The position numbers and the translations under genes were made by a program. Shown here piece after piece: positions 34,247-44,200 of a stretch of 64,000 nucleotides of DNA. This stretch comes from CAIYXB01 sp038146805. Its GTDB lineage: Bacteria > Cyanobacteriota > Vampirovibrionia > LMEP-6097. Below the pieces are notes generated by a model. That model had not been told where the DNA came from, made no database searches, and saw only the letters and a list, made by a program, of their open reading frames with translations. Position 1 is the first letter of the stretch. The number at the start of each line of letters is the position of its first letter. Location of the stretch: contig JAYQSH010000005.1 in NCBI GenBank assembly GCA_038146805.1, forward strand, positions 620,001 through 684,000. The letters are read 5' to 3'.

Positions 34247-35290
34247 GTGCTGCAAGTCAAAAATTTAAATAAATCCTTTGGTACCAATTTAGTACTTGAT
34301 GGTATTGATTTTGAAGTTTTAGATAATGAATTTTTAGTTTTAGTAGGTCCTAGTGGAAGTGGCAAGTCTACTTTGATGCGAATTTTAGCAGGCTTAGAAA
34401 ATGATTTTTCTGGTCAACTGCTTTACAAGGGCAATAATTTATCATCAAAAGCTCCTAAAGATAGAAATATCAGTATGGTATTTCAAAATTATGCTCTTTA
34501 CCCTCATAAAACAGTTTTTGAAAATATTGCTTTTCCTTTACAATTACAAAATTTAAAAAAGCAATTGATCAAAGAAAAAGTTTTAGCAGTTGCAGAAAAA
34601 CTAGAACTAACAGAATTCCTAAAAAGAAAGCCTGCAGAGCTTTCTGGCGGACAAAGACAAAGAGTGGCTTTAGCAAGAGCACTGATTAAAGAACCAGATA
34701 TTTTTTTGATGGATGAACCTCTTAGTAATCTTGATGCCAAGCTTAGAGTGCAATTGAGACAAGAAATTTTTAAACTTAAGTCTTTGACAAATGCTTTATT
34801 GATTTATGTTACCCACGATCAAATTGAGGCTTTAACTCTTGGTGATAAAATCGCCGTTTTAAATGAAGGCAAAATTCAACAATTAGCAAGCCCTAGTGAG
34901 CTTTATGAAAAACCAGCTAACACTTTTGTTGCAAGTTTTATTGGTTCACCGCCAATGAATTTAATTAGTCGTCATCAAGACCAAGAAATAATTGGCTTTC
35001 GCCCCGATGCTGTGAGTTTTACTAAAATTCAAGATGATGATTTAGCTTTAAATGGAGTCTTGCTGAATATAGAAAATTTAGGTAGTGAGTTTATTTTTTA
35101 TTTAGATATAAAAGAATATGATTCAGAAAATCTGATTTGTTTGAAACTGAAAAATAGCTCAGAACTTACTGAGCTGGTCAGAGAATTTCAAGAAAAAAAG
35201 ATAGATTCTCAAAAACTTATAAACTTAGAGTTTTTTGTTGCTAAAAATTTGCTATATTACTTTAATAAGCAAAGTAAAGAGCTTATATAA
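34247..35290 (+). CDS. ABC transporter ATP-binding protein, MalK/UgpC (CUT1) type
   Basis: ATPase subunit of an importer. The 347-residue protein has Walker A GPSGSGKST, the Q-loop FQNYALYPHKTVFEN, the signature LSGGQRQRVALARAL, Walker B DIFLMDEPLSNLDAKLR, the H-switch YVTHDQIEA, and the MalK-type C-terminal OB fold (GFRPDAVSF). The NYALYPH and MDEPLSNLDAKLR segments are typical of sugar importers (MalK, UgpC, MsmX). No permease or binding protein gene is adjacent, so it may be a shared ATPase as MsmX is. A YcsF-like gene follows 14 nt later. Confidence 0.9.
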   Translation: MLQVKNLNKSFGTNLVLDGIDFEVLDNEFLVLVGPSGSGKSTLMRILAGLENDFSGQLLYKGNNLSSKAPKDRNISMVFQNYALYPHKTVFENIAFPLQLQNLKKQLIKEKVLAVAEKLELTEFLKRKPAELSGGQRQRVALARALIKEPDIFLMDEPLSNLDAKLRVQLRQEIFKLKSLTNALLIYVTHDQIEALTLGDKIAVLNEGKIQQLASPSELYEKPANTFVASFIGSPPMNLISRHQDQEIIGFRPDAVSFTKIQDDDLALNGVLLNIENLGSEFIFYLDIKEYDSENLICLKLKNSSELTELVREFQEKKIDSQKLINLEFFVAKNLLYYFNKQSKELI

Positions 35291-35304
35291 GAAGGTTTTA
35301 AAAC

Positions 35305-36114
35305 ATGAATCAAATAAATACTGACCCATTTTTATCAAGGCAAATAGATTTAAATTTAAATTTAGGACAAGGTTATGGAGAAGAACTAGTTGAATTAGAT
35401 CTTTTGCCATATGCAACATCTGTCAATGTATCTACTGGCGCACATGCTGGTGACCCTGCTTATATAAATAAATCTTTGCAGGCTTGTAAAGATTTTGATG
35501 ATTTGTCAGTAGGTGCTTTAATTTCTTACCCTGATTTACTGGGTTTTGGTATGCGTAAAATTCAATTAACTCATGAAGAATTAAGAGCCAGCATTATCTC
35601 ACAACTCGGTTCTCTAGCGGCTTTAGCTAAGATCAATAATTATGAATTGTCGCATGTAAGACCACATGGTTTTTTATATCATCAAATGGCTACAAATTAT
35701 TCTGTTGCAGAAACAGTTGCTAAAGCAGTTCAAGAATTTTCAAAATGGTTCATTATTATTGCTCCAAGTTCAAATGTACTTAAAGAAGTTGGCGCATGGA
35801 CTAATGTTCGTTTTGCTTTTGAGGCCAGATTTGATTTGCGTTATCGTGATGATGGATCTTTAATTAGTTTTGCAAGAAAAATCGATGCTGATTTAGATAT
35901 CGAGACTATCTCAAAAAGAACAAGAGATTTGGTTTATAAGAGCTCCGTAACTAGTATTGATGGAAAAGAGCTAGCGATCAACTTTGAGTCAATACATATT
36001 CCAAGTAGATTAAAAAATTCTATTGAAGCGGCAAAGACACTAAGAGCAATGGTTTTAAAGCCATTACCTTTAAAATCGATAGATTATGAACCTTATCTAT
36101 CAGAATTTATCTAG
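35305..36114 (+). CDS. LamB/YcsF (PxpA)-like protein with altered active-site signature
   Basis: Matches the YcsF/PxpA family: VNVSTGAHAGDP, SYPDLLGFGMRKIQLT, and LSHVRPHGFLYHQMA, over 269 residues. PxpA is the 5-oxoprolinase subunit A. Family signatures are DLNxDLGEGxG, GAHxxYPD and PHGALYN. Here they read DLNLNLGQGYG (Asp to Asn, Glu to Gln), GALISYPD (His to Leu) and PHGFLYH. Loss of polar residues suggests a changed or lost catalytic activity. The pxpB and pxpC partners are absent, whereas a separate OPLAH-type 5-oxoprolinase lies at 41241. GAAGG is the ribosome binding site. Confidence 0.72.
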   Translation: MNQINTDPFLSRQIDLNLNLGQGYGEELVELDLLPYATSVNVSTGAHAGDPAYINKSLQACKDFDDLSVGALISYPDLLGFGMRKIQLTHEELRASIISQLGSLAALAKINNYELSHVRPHGFLYHQMATNYSVAETVAKAVQEFSKWFIIIAPSSNVLKEVGAWTNVRFAFEARFDLRYRDDGSLISFARKIDADLDIETISKRTRDLVYKSSVTSIDGKELAINFESIHIPSRLKNSIEAAKTLRAMVLKPLPLKSIDYEPYLSEFI

Positions 36115-36196
36115 CAATACATATTATTCTCTTTATTTTCTTATCAAATTAGTTTATAATGTTAGGTAGAGTTCGGGATAAGACTTTAAAAAGGAA

Positions 36197-37219
36197 ATGA
36201 TAGTGAAAGAAGAAACACAATTAATTAAAAATTTGGTTGAAAAATATGTTGCTGATCTTGAAAAAGATAACGATACGATTAAGGCTTACCGATTAGATTT
36301 AGAAAAGTTTGTTGAAAGTTTTGGTGAAAAAGATGTTATGCAATTGACTAGCCAAGAGCTTAAGGATTATTTAGATAATTTGACAACTAGAACAGGAAAA
36401 AGAGTTAGTGTATCAACTCAGAACAGGCATTATGCAACAATCAGTTGCTTTTTTAATTACTTGATTCGTGAATCAAGACTAATTGAAAATCCAATCAAAG
36501 CAGTTGCACGACGCAAGCCTAACAAAGATGCTGGTGAGGCAAATTCAAAAGATATTATTCGTTATTTAGATAAAGAAACTATCGAAAGAATCATGAATTC
36601 GGCAAAAACAATCAGAGAAGAGTTTTTGTTTGATTTACTTTACAATAGTGGCTTAAGAATTTCCGAAGCTTTATCTTTGAATGTGCAAGATATTAGAAAT
36701 GGTGTTGTGCAAATCAGAGCAGGAAAGGGAAACAGAGCGAGAGTTACTTACCTTTCAAAGCACACAGAAAAGTTATTTACTAAGTACTTAGAAAAACGTG
36801 TTCCTGATAGAAGCGTTTTGTTTAGAGCAAAAACAATTCAAGAAGCTCAAGCTTTGCGTAATGAAGGTGCTTTGTTTACAACAAACAACGGAACTCGTCT
36901 TGGTTACCATAGAGCAAATCAACTCTTTAAGCAGGCTTCAAGAGGAATAAAAAATGCTGATGATACAGCATTAACTATTCATCAATTAAGACACACTTTC
37001 TGTACTGAAAGAGTTGGTCATATTGATATTAGAGTATTGCAAAAGTTAGCTGGTCACTCAGATATTAGAACTACTTTGCGTTATGCAAAAGTTGCTGATA
37101 AAGTAGCTAAAGAACAGTTCGAAAAATTTGATCGTGAGCGTAGTACTGGCTTTGATGAATCAGGTGAGTTTAAATTACCAACTCAAGATGATTTTGATAG
37201 AGCACAAGCTTTAGTTTAA
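36197..37219 (+). CDS. tyrosine recombinase, XerC/XerD family
   Basis: The 340-residue protein has an N-terminal SAM-like core-binding domain (residues about 8-105) and a C-terminal catalytic domain. The active-site residues are visible: Arg in LYNSGLRISEALSL, Lys in AGKGNRARV, H-x-x-R in IHQLRHTFC, His in LAGHSDIRTT and Tyr in LRYAKV. It probably resolves chromosome dimers with a partner or alone; an integrase of a mobile element is the alternative, but no element is visible around it. AAGGAA lies before the ATG and GTTTATAAT upstream at about 36152-36160 may be its promoter. Confidence 0.85.
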   Translation: MIVKEETQLIKNLVEKYVADLEKDNDTIKAYRLDLEKFVESFGEKDVMQLTSQELKDYLDNLTTRTGKRVSVSTQNRHYATISCFFNYLIRESRLIENPIKAVARRKPNKDAGEANSKDIIRYLDKETIERIMNSAKTIREEFLFDLLYNSGLRISEALSLNVQDIRNGVVQIRAGKGNRARVTYLSKHTEKLFTKYLEKRVPDRSVLFRAKTIQEAQALRNEGALFTTNNGTRLGYHRANQLFKQASRGIKNADDTALTIHQLRHTFCTERVGHIDIRVLQKLAGHSDIRTTLRYAKVADKVAKEQFEKFDRERSTGFDESGEFKLPTQDDFDRAQALV

Positions 37220-37244
37220 AAAAGTATCAATTTAATTTTTTTTG

Positions 37245-38066
37245 ATGAGTAGTTCTCGGAAAAACCTTATTATTATTCCGGGCTCTTGTTCTGATCAGTT
37301 AAATTGGTTTGATCAAATAAATTTTTTTGAAAAGCACTGTGCGCTTCAAGTTGCATATTTATCATTGTCTGCACAAAATTATTCAAGTTTTGAAGATTAT
37401 AGTGCTGATATTGAAAGAGCTTTAGAGAGTTTGTTAAATGAGGATTCAGTGGTTTTGGCTCATTCGATGGGAGCTATGCTACTTTTTAAAATTCTTACAA
37501 CGACACAAAACCTGCAACTGAAAAATACCTTACGTAAAATTAAAATTGTTTTGATACAAATGCCTTTAAAAACAAAGTTTGTTGCATTGATGAAAACAAG
37601 TTTATTTCTTGTTGAATTTATTTCTCTGTTTTTTAAACTTTTTATTTTGTGGTGGTTAGAACCTGGTTTATATTTTGCAAAAAACTTTTTTGCTTTTGCA
37701 TATAAAAACAAAACTTTGCAAACAATAAATTTATTTTTGAATTTACTTTCGATGTTTTCTGGTTTTTGGAAAACAGATATCAAAGAAATTAAAAATCTTA
37801 TTCGTTTTTATGCCAATTGGCAAAAGCATTTGCTGGATTTTGATTTATCGGAATATAAAAATTTGTTTATGACTTATGGTGCATTTGATTTATTGTGTCC
37901 GATGCAAGATGTCAAAGATTTACAAGACAAATTCCCAAATTTAAAATTGCTCAAGATGTTTTATGGATTTCATAATCCACATCATTTATTTTGGTATCAG
38001 AAAGAATTTGAAAATTTAGTTTTGCAGAATTTATCCAATGATACTGTACCCACAGTCGACGTGTAA
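37245..38066 (+). CDS. alpha/beta hydrolase family protein
   Basis: The 273-residue protein has the oxyanion start (IIIPGSCSDQLNW), the nucleophile elbow VLAHSMGAMLLF (A-H-S-M-G-A, serine nucleophile), and a possible C-terminal Asp-His pair (TYGAFDLLCP and GFHNPHHLF). The region between has two long hydrophobic stretches (LFLVEFISLFFKLFILWWL), so it may associate with the membrane. I start at the ATG at 37245; a TTG precedes it directly. Its last 36 nt overlap the convergent fabI, which is a large overlap for two conserved genes. The substrate is unknown. Confidence 0.65.
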   Translation: MSSSRKNLIIIPGSCSDQLNWFDQINFFEKHCALQVAYLSLSAQNYSSFEDYSADIERALESLLNEDSVVLAHSMGAMLLFKILTTTQNLQLKNTLRKIKIVLIQMPLKTKFVALMKTSLFLVEFISLFFKLFILWWLEPGLYFAKNFFAFAYKNKTLQTINLFLNLLSMFSGFWKTDIKEIKNLIRFYANWQKHLLDFDLSEYKNLFMTYGAFDLLCPMQDVKDLQDKFPNLKLLKMFYGFHNPHHLFWYQKEFENLVLQNLSNDTVPTVDV

Positions 38067-38846
38067 AACCTCGCCAGTGACACCGTTTGCAAGAGGGCTA
38101 AATAAAAATAAAGCTGTTCCTGCTACTTCTTCACCAGTTACGTTTCTTTTGAGGCAAGATTTTTCAGCATGGTGATTTAGCATTTTGGTAAAGTCAGAAA
38201 TACCTCTACCTGCAAGTGTTTTGATTGGTCCAGCTGATATGGCATTAACACGAATATTGTCAGGTCCAAGGTCTGAAGCTAGATAGCGCGTTCCCGCTTC
38301 TAGAGCGGCTTTAGCAACACCCATCATGTTGTAATTTTGAATAACTTTTTCAGCGCCTAAATAAGTTAAAGTGACAATAGAACCACCGCCAGCTTTTTGC
38401 ATTAAAGGTCTTGCTTTTCTTGACATTGCGGCAAGTGAGTAAGCAGAGATATCTTGTGCGATTGAAAAGTGCTCACGAATTGTGTCTACATAGCCACCTT
38501 GTAAAGTTTCTTTTGGAGCAAAGGCTAAACAGTGCAGCATGATATCTAATTTGCCATCAAATTCTTGTGCAACTTTTTCGAAAGCCTGATCTAAATTCTC
38601 ATCACTTGTAACATCAAGCTCAATCATTTTTGGATTTTCAATTACACCTTCGCAAACTTTTTCTAATTCTGGTTTGAGCCTTTCATTTTGGTAGGTAAAT
38701 ATAATATCTGCACCAGCTGCATTTAGTGCTTGAGCGATTGACCAAGCGATGCTTCTTTTATTGGCGACTCCTGAAATAAGTGCTTTTTTCCCTAATAAAA
38801 TTTTGGGAATTTCTATGCTTGTAAGTTCTTGTGTATCTGTTGTCAT
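38031..38846 (-). CDS. fabI: enoyl-[acyl-carrier-protein] reductase (NADH), FabI
   Basis: Reduces enoyl-ACP in the last step of the fatty acid elongation cycle. The 271-residue SDR protein has KKALISGVANKRSIAWSIA (cofactor-binding with the FabI-specific S-I-A-W), HCLAFAPKE, ISAYSLAAMSRKA, TLTYLGAEKVIQNYNMMGVAKAA (the Y-x6-K pair) and RVNAISAGPIKTLA. The 7-nt spacing after a TAAAAT box gives the start at 38846. The last 36 nt overlap the hydrolase gene on the other strand. Confidence 0.95.
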   Translation of the reverse strand: MTTDTQELTSIEIPKILLGKKALISGVANKRSIAWSIAQALNAAGADIIFTYQNERLKPELEKVCEGVIENPKMIELDVTSDENLDQAFEKVAQEFDGKLDIMLHCLAFAPKETLQGGYVDTIREHFSIAQDISAYSLAAMSRKARPLMQKAGGGSIVTLTYLGAEKVIQNYNMMGVAKAALEAGTRYLASDLGPDNIRVNAISAGPIKTLAGRGISDFTKMLNHHAEKSCLKRNVTGEEVAGTALFLFSPLANGVTGEVLHVDCGYSIIG

Positions 38847-38853
38847 GAGCTAG

Positions 38854-38859
38854 ATTTTA
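38854..38859 (-). promoter_or_regulatory. -10 box TAAAAT of fabI
   Basis: GCTAAAAT, 7 nt, ATG on the minus strand, the same layout as hemH and the aminotransferase gene. Confidence 0.6.
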
Positions 38860-38956
38860 GCATCTGCTTTAGAAAGCTTCTAGTTTTTAGGTGTAACCCT
38901 TAATAAACTTGTCGTTTTTATTAGTTTTTTTTCGTGAATGTATCTATATAAATTAG

Positions 38957-39030
38957 TATAATTGTTATCACCCAGTAATGGGTGATACATATAACTGCAA
39001 ACTCCTTTGAAAAAAGGGGTTATTTTGTTT
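38957..39030 (+). promoter_or_regulatory. promoter and structured leader with a terminator-like hairpin upstream of the 39083 gene
   Basis: TATAAT (38957-38962) is followed by a perfect 9-bp hairpin TATCACCCA/TGGGTGATA (38966-38974, 38979-38987), and a second hairpin of about 9 bp (39000-39008 with 39013-39021, CTCCTTT with AAAGGGG) that runs into TATTTTGTTT. This could be a small RNA of about 60 nt with its own terminator, or an attenuated leader of the two genes downstream. It matches no riboswitch I can name. Confidence 0.45.
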
Positions 39031-39082
39031 ACAGCTTTTTTTATGGGCCTGTAAGCAAAAAATTGTTATATGTCTAAAAAAA

Positions 39083-40237
39083 ATGCAAATAGAAAAACCA
39101 GCCCTAAGCTCAGAGCAAAAGAGTTTAGCTCAAGAATTTTCGTCAATGCGAAGCCCGCATCAAGATAAAGGCGAGCGTGCTGCTACCGACTTAGATACGC
39201 TAAATTTGCCAAATAATGAAACAAGAGAACTTGCGCAGAATCAGGTGCAAAATTTAGAAATTAACTCTGCTGTTAATAAGCCAATTGTTAAAGAACAAAA
39301 TTATATAGAGAATTTTATTAATAATAAAATGGTCAGTCAAGTTTTTCCAAATATTATGAACTGGCTTAATATTGGTGGTAATATTTTTTCTTTTTTGACC
39401 AATGCTTTTGATGTTAATGATTCAATTAAAAAAGTAGCTAGTAAATTAGCTTCTTTTGCAACTAAATCTTTTATGATCTCAACAAGCGTTATAAATATTG
39501 TTGAAAGATCATATGCAAAAAATTATTTTTCAGCTCTTGGTTTTCTAAATGATATTTTAATTGCTGGTTCTGTCGCACAAAAAGACACATATTTGGCTCG
39601 TGGAACAGCTTCTGGAACTTATAATATGGCAAATTCTTTAGCTGATTCTGTGGGTAAAAAGAATTTTGATAGTTTTGAAGATCATATTAAATCTGTTTTT
39701 AAAGCTTACAAACAATTTTTTGCTAATTTGTTTTCAAAAAATATTGTCAGTAATTTTAAAGATCATAAAAAAAGTATGTGGGCTATTTTTGGTGGCTTAG
39801 GTTCTAATATTGGAGCTTTGGCATGGATGTTTGGGGCAAAACCAGAGTTGCCAACTTTACTTAGAGATATTTGTGGTGTGATGATGGATGTTGAACAACT
39901 CAATCCGGGACATTTAAAATCAGGTAGAAAAAATTTCTTTTGGTCTGGTCTTACTTTAGCGATTGGTACTATTTCTGATTTAGTTATGCGTTTTGTTTCA
40001 AAAGAAAAACAAGCCTTGCTCATACCTATGACTTATATTTTTGATGGACTTGGAAGACATCTTTTGAGGTTAGATAGGAACGAGCGCGAATTAGAAAAGT
40101 TAAAACAAGAGCTTTTTAATTCTAATCCAGAAAGTTTAAACACTAAGCCTGAATTAGCAGCAGTGGTCAGGGCAGATGCTCTTGAAGATAGTAATCGCAA
40201 TAGTTCTAGGGATATTGCTAGGGAGTTAGTTGCATGA
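39083..40237 (+). CDS. hypothetical protein, first of a tandem paralogous pair
   Basis: I do not recognise a family. The 384-residue protein has a polar, probably unstructured N-terminus (about 75 residues) followed by a helical body with moderately hydrophobic segments (NWLNIGGNIFSFLTNAFDVND, FGGLGSNIGALAWMFG, SGLTLAIGTISDLVMRF), so it may bind the membrane. It shares the order of segments with the next protein: an N-A/I-F-D-x-N stretch, a domain of helices, a W-containing middle and a C-terminal Y-x-x-D/N-G/K. Its stop overlaps the next ATG by 4 nt. An ATG at 39069 in another frame would extend it if the A8 run were one shorter; I kept the ATG at 39083. Confidence 0.6.
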   Translation: MQIEKPALSSEQKSLAQEFSSMRSPHQDKGERAATDLDTLNLPNNETRELAQNQVQNLEINSAVNKPIVKEQNYIENFINNKMVSQVFPNIMNWLNIGGNIFSFLTNAFDVNDSIKKVASKLASFATKSFMISTSVINIVERSYAKNYFSALGFLNDILIAGSVAQKDTYLARGTASGTYNMANSLADSVGKKNFDSFEDHIKSVFKAYKQFFANLFSKNIVSNFKDHKKSMWAIFGGLGSNIGALAWMFGAKPELPTLLRDICGVMMDVEQLNPGHLKSGRKNFFWSGLTLAIGTISDLVMRFVSKEKQALLIPMTYIFDGLGRHLLRLDRNERELEKLKQELFNSNPESLNTKPELAAVVRADALEDSNRNSSRDIARELVA

Positions 40238-41241
40238 AAATAACTCAACTAACAAGTCCTGATCAAAATGCAAAAAATAACGATGCAGTTATTGCTGATC
40301 ATAAATTAGTACAAGAAAATTCTTGGCAACCATCTTTTTCTATAGAAGTTCTTAAAAATAAAAGTACAGAATTTGATTTAAAGCGTAAAACTTTGACTTC
40401 TCAATTAAGTCCGATTATGTATACTGTTTCTTCAATTTACCACGTAGCTGTTGGCGCTGGATTAGCTTTAAATATTTTTGATTCTAATAGTGCCATTGTA
40501 AAAAATGCTACTCGCTTAACTAAACTCTTTAATTCATTGATTTATGGAGATTTAGCTATTGATGCTTGCAAGCAAAAAAATTCTTTTGATTTTTTAAGTA
40601 AGCTCTTAGAGCCATTTTTAAATTGTGTTTCTCAGCTTTCTAATTATCATTTGTTGAGAGGTTTAGGTTCGGCAATGACTCAATTGCATATTGTAAATTT
40701 GCCACATATTAAGCGTGATCAGGGCTTATGGGAAAATTTTATTCAAAATATACAACTCACAAGAAAGTTTTTTGTTGAAGCTTGGACAAGTGGCTTATGG
40801 GGTAAAGATAGACGCTTGTTTAAATTCAAAGAAGATAAAGGGCATACTCTTGCATGGCTTTCTCATATTCAGGCTTTTTCAAGTATCTTAGGGCTCTTAA
40901 ATGGAACAAGAAGAAATTTGATAGATAAAATAGTTGGTACTGTCAGAAATGCAATAGGAGTTGGTGTTGATTTAGATCTTTTAAATAAAAAAGATATTGA
41001 TGAGAAAAATACCGGTAGGTATTATTTGGCTCATGCACTTTTTGATACTGTAAAAAGATTTATTCCTAAAGATAAAGCTGATGTTATAGATAATTTAGCA
41101 ATGCCTTTGTACAATAAAGCTATGTACCATTTTGGAAAATTAACAAGAAAGCAAAGTGATGGTACCTATGTTCAAACTGTAGATCCTGTTGAAGATCGTA
41201 TCAAAGAATATACTCTGCATCAGAATCTATTAGCTGTATAA
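40234..41241 (+). CDS. hypothetical protein, second of a tandem paralogous pair
   Basis: No family recognised. The 335-residue protein is helical, with segments VGAGLALNIFDSNSAIVKNA, LSNYHLLRGLGSAMTQLHI and HIQAFSSILGLLNGTRRN. These line up with the upstream protein (NAFDVND, SALGFLNDILIAGSVAQKD, then FGGLGSNIG), which suggests an old duplication. It has no signal peptide, no catalytic motif and no clear membrane helix. It overlaps both neighbours: 4 nt with the paralogue and 1 nt with 5-oxoprolinase (TAATGATG), so translation of the three is coupled. Confidence 0.6.
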   Translation: MKITQLTSPDQNAKNNDAVIADHKLVQENSWQPSFSIEVLKNKSTEFDLKRKTLTSQLSPIMYTVSSIYHVAVGAGLALNIFDSNSAIVKNATRLTKLFNSLIYGDLAIDACKQKNSFDFLSKLLEPFLNCVSQLSNYHLLRGLGSAMTQLHIVNLPHIKRDQGLWENFIQNIQLTRKFFVEAWTSGLWGKDRRLFKFKEDKGHTLAWLSHIQAFSSILGLLNGTRRNLIDKIVGTVRNAIGVGVDLDLLNKKDIDEKNTGRYYLAHALFDTVKRFIPKDKADVIDNLAMPLYNKAMYHFGKLTRKQSDGTYVQTVDPVEDRIKEYTLHQNLLAV

Positions 41242-44200
41242 TGATGAAAAAACAATTTGATTTTTTTATAGACCGTGGAGGCACTTTTACAGATGTTTTT
41301 TATCGTCAATATCATGATGCTGAGTTTCATCATGAAGGCATTTTAAAAATTCTTTCTGAGGATCCAAGTAATTATGATGATGCACCCAGAGAGGCTATCA
41401 AAAGAATCGTTGATGATGAAAGTCAGATTCGTACAATCAAAATGGGGACAACAGTTGCGACAAATGCTCTTTTAGAAAGAAAAGGTGCAAAAACTGCCTT
41501 TCTGACAACAAAGGGTTTTAAAGATTTACTTGAAATTGCTTTTCAAAATAGACCAAAGATTTTTGATTTAAATATCAAAAAAGCTCAACAGCTCTATAAT
41601 ACAGTGATTGAGCTTGAAGAAAGAATTTTCCCTAATTGCCCTCAAGACAATTTTTGTAATCAAGGGACAATTAAAAAACAATTAATTGCTTTAAAAAATC
41701 AAGATGTTGAAAGTTTAGCAATTGCTTTATTGCATTCTTATAATAATGATACTCATGAGCAAATGGTAAAAAAAATTGCAGAAGATTTAGGTTTTCAGGA
41801 TATTTCTTTATCTAGTGAGCTTGTGCCTATGATTAAGTTTGTGCCGCGAGCTTCAACAACAGTGATTGACGCTTATTTGACACCTGTGATTAAAAATTAC
41901 ATACAAAGTTTTAAGTCAGGCTTTAAGTATAAATTAGAAAACACAAAGTTATTATTTATGAAGTCTGATGGTAGTCTCGCTACAGAAAATGATTTTAGAG
42001 GCTTCAATTCTATTTTGTCTGGTCCTGCTGGTGGTTTAACGGCTTTGAAAAGTTTATATGAAAAGCAAGCACTCATTGGTTTTGATATGGGTGGAACTTC
42101 TACAGATGTTTCTCGTTATGCTGGTGATTTTAATTTAAGTTTTGACTCTGAAATCGAAGGTTTACTCTTGCAAAGTTCTCAATTAGATATCAATACAATT
42201 GCCGCTGGCGGTGGTTCAAGATTGTTTTATGAAAATGGTTTGTTTCGCGTGGGTCCAGAGTCTGCTGGTTCACATCCGGGTCCTGTTTGTTATAAAAAAG
42301 ATGGGTACTTGTCTATTACAGATGCAAACTTGGTTTTAGGTAGATTGCATGCAAAATATTTCCCTAAGGTTTTTGGTGTTGATGCTAATGAAGCTTTAGA
42401 TTATCAATTAGCTTTTAAAGCTTTTGAGGATTTACGTGAAAAAAATAATTTGCAAATTTCTGTTGAAGAAATTGCTCAAGGTTTTATTCAAGTTGCAAAT
42501 GAAACAATGGCAAGACCTATTAGAGAAGTTTCTTTGGCAAAAGGTTTTGATATTCAAGATCACAAGCTGGTATGTTTTGGTGGCGCAGCTTCTCAGCATG
42601 CAGTAGCTCTAGCACGTTTGCTCGGTATAAAAAAAGTTTTGATTCACCGCTTTAGTGGTATTTTGAGTGCTTTTGGTATTTCTCTTGCTGAGCAATCTTG
42701 GCAAAAACAAAAATCTTTATGCGTATCAATAAAACAAAAAGATCAAATAGATTTAGCGATTAAAGATTTAGAAACTAGCCTAAATCGACCTGAAAAAACA
42801 TCTTTGCAGGTTTTACTCAATCTTCGCTATCAAGGAACTGATACACAATTTTTGCTAGATTATACTGAGGATTGTGAAAAAGTTTTTAAGCAAACTTATT
42901 TAAGAGAATTTGGTTTTAATTTAGAAAGAGAAATTATTTGTGATGATGTTTTGCTTATCAAAACTTTGAAAGAAACTCAAGAAACTATTAAGCAGTCGCA
43001 AGAAACACAACAAAAAGATTTAAAGCCAATAGATAAAACAAAAATCTTTTTTGCTGGTCAATGGCAAGAGGCAAATGTTTATAATTTTGCGGATATAAAA
43101 TATCATGATTTGCTTAAGGGTCCTGATATGATCATGCAAGACACAACAACAATTATTCTAGAACCTCATTCACAAGCTCGTTTGGATAGTCAAGGTAATT
43201 TAGAGCTTGAAGTTTTTTCTAGTCAAGAGAAAAGAGAATTAGAAAATAACCCAATTAATTTAGCTATTTTTTCTAATCGTTTTATGTCCATTGCTGAGCA
43301 AATGGGCAAGGCTTTAGAAAGAACAAGTATCTCAACAAATATTAAAGAGCGGCGAGATTTTTCTTGTGCACTTTTTGATGCACAGGGTAATTTGATTGCT
43401 AATGCTCCACATCAACCTGTGCATTTGGGATCGATGGGTTTTGCTGTGAAAAAACAAATTGAGTTTGCTCAAATTAAACCCGGTGATGTGATTTTGTCTA
43501 ATCACCCGATTATGGGAGGTAGTCATTTGCCTGATTTGACTGTGATTAGTCCAGTCTTTAATGAGCAAGAACAAATTATATTTTTTGTTGCTAATCGGGC
43601 TCACCATGCTGATGTTGGTGGTATTTGCCCGGGGTCTATGCCAAGTTTTTCTAAGACTTTAAGTGAAGAGGGGGTCGCTATTAAGTCTTTTAAGCTTGTT
43701 GAAAAAAATCTTTTTCAAGAAGAAAAATTAAAAGAACTTTTTTGTCAATCAAGATTACTCAAAGACAATATTTCTGATTTGCGTGCTCAAGTTGCGGCAA
43801 ATAATCAGGGTATACATTTGCTGCAGGAATTAATTAAAGAATATTCTCAAGATACTGTTTTAGATTTTATGCAATATATTTTGAAAAATTCACAAAACGC
43901 AGTATTGGATTTGTTGAAAGCAACTATTATAGAGCCCGTTAGTGCTGAAGATTTTTTAGATGATAAAGCAAAAATTGCTCTGAAGATTTCCTTTGATAAT
44001 GAAAAGCAAAAAGCTGTTTTTGATTTTAGTGAAAGTTCCTGTGAGCTCGATAGCAACCTAAATACACCTACTGCTGTTGTTAGCTCTGCTGTTTTATATT
44101 GTTTAAGAGCAATAATTAATAAAGATATTCCTTTAAATCAGGGTTTTTTACAGCCGATTGAAATTAAAGTTGCTCAAAATTCAATTTTAAATCCTTCGGA

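Noticed and set aside
36197..37219. Tyrosine recombinase as the integrase of a mobile element
   Set aside because: It is embedded among housekeeping genes with no tRNA, att-like repeats or phage genes nearby; XerC/D-like use is more likely.
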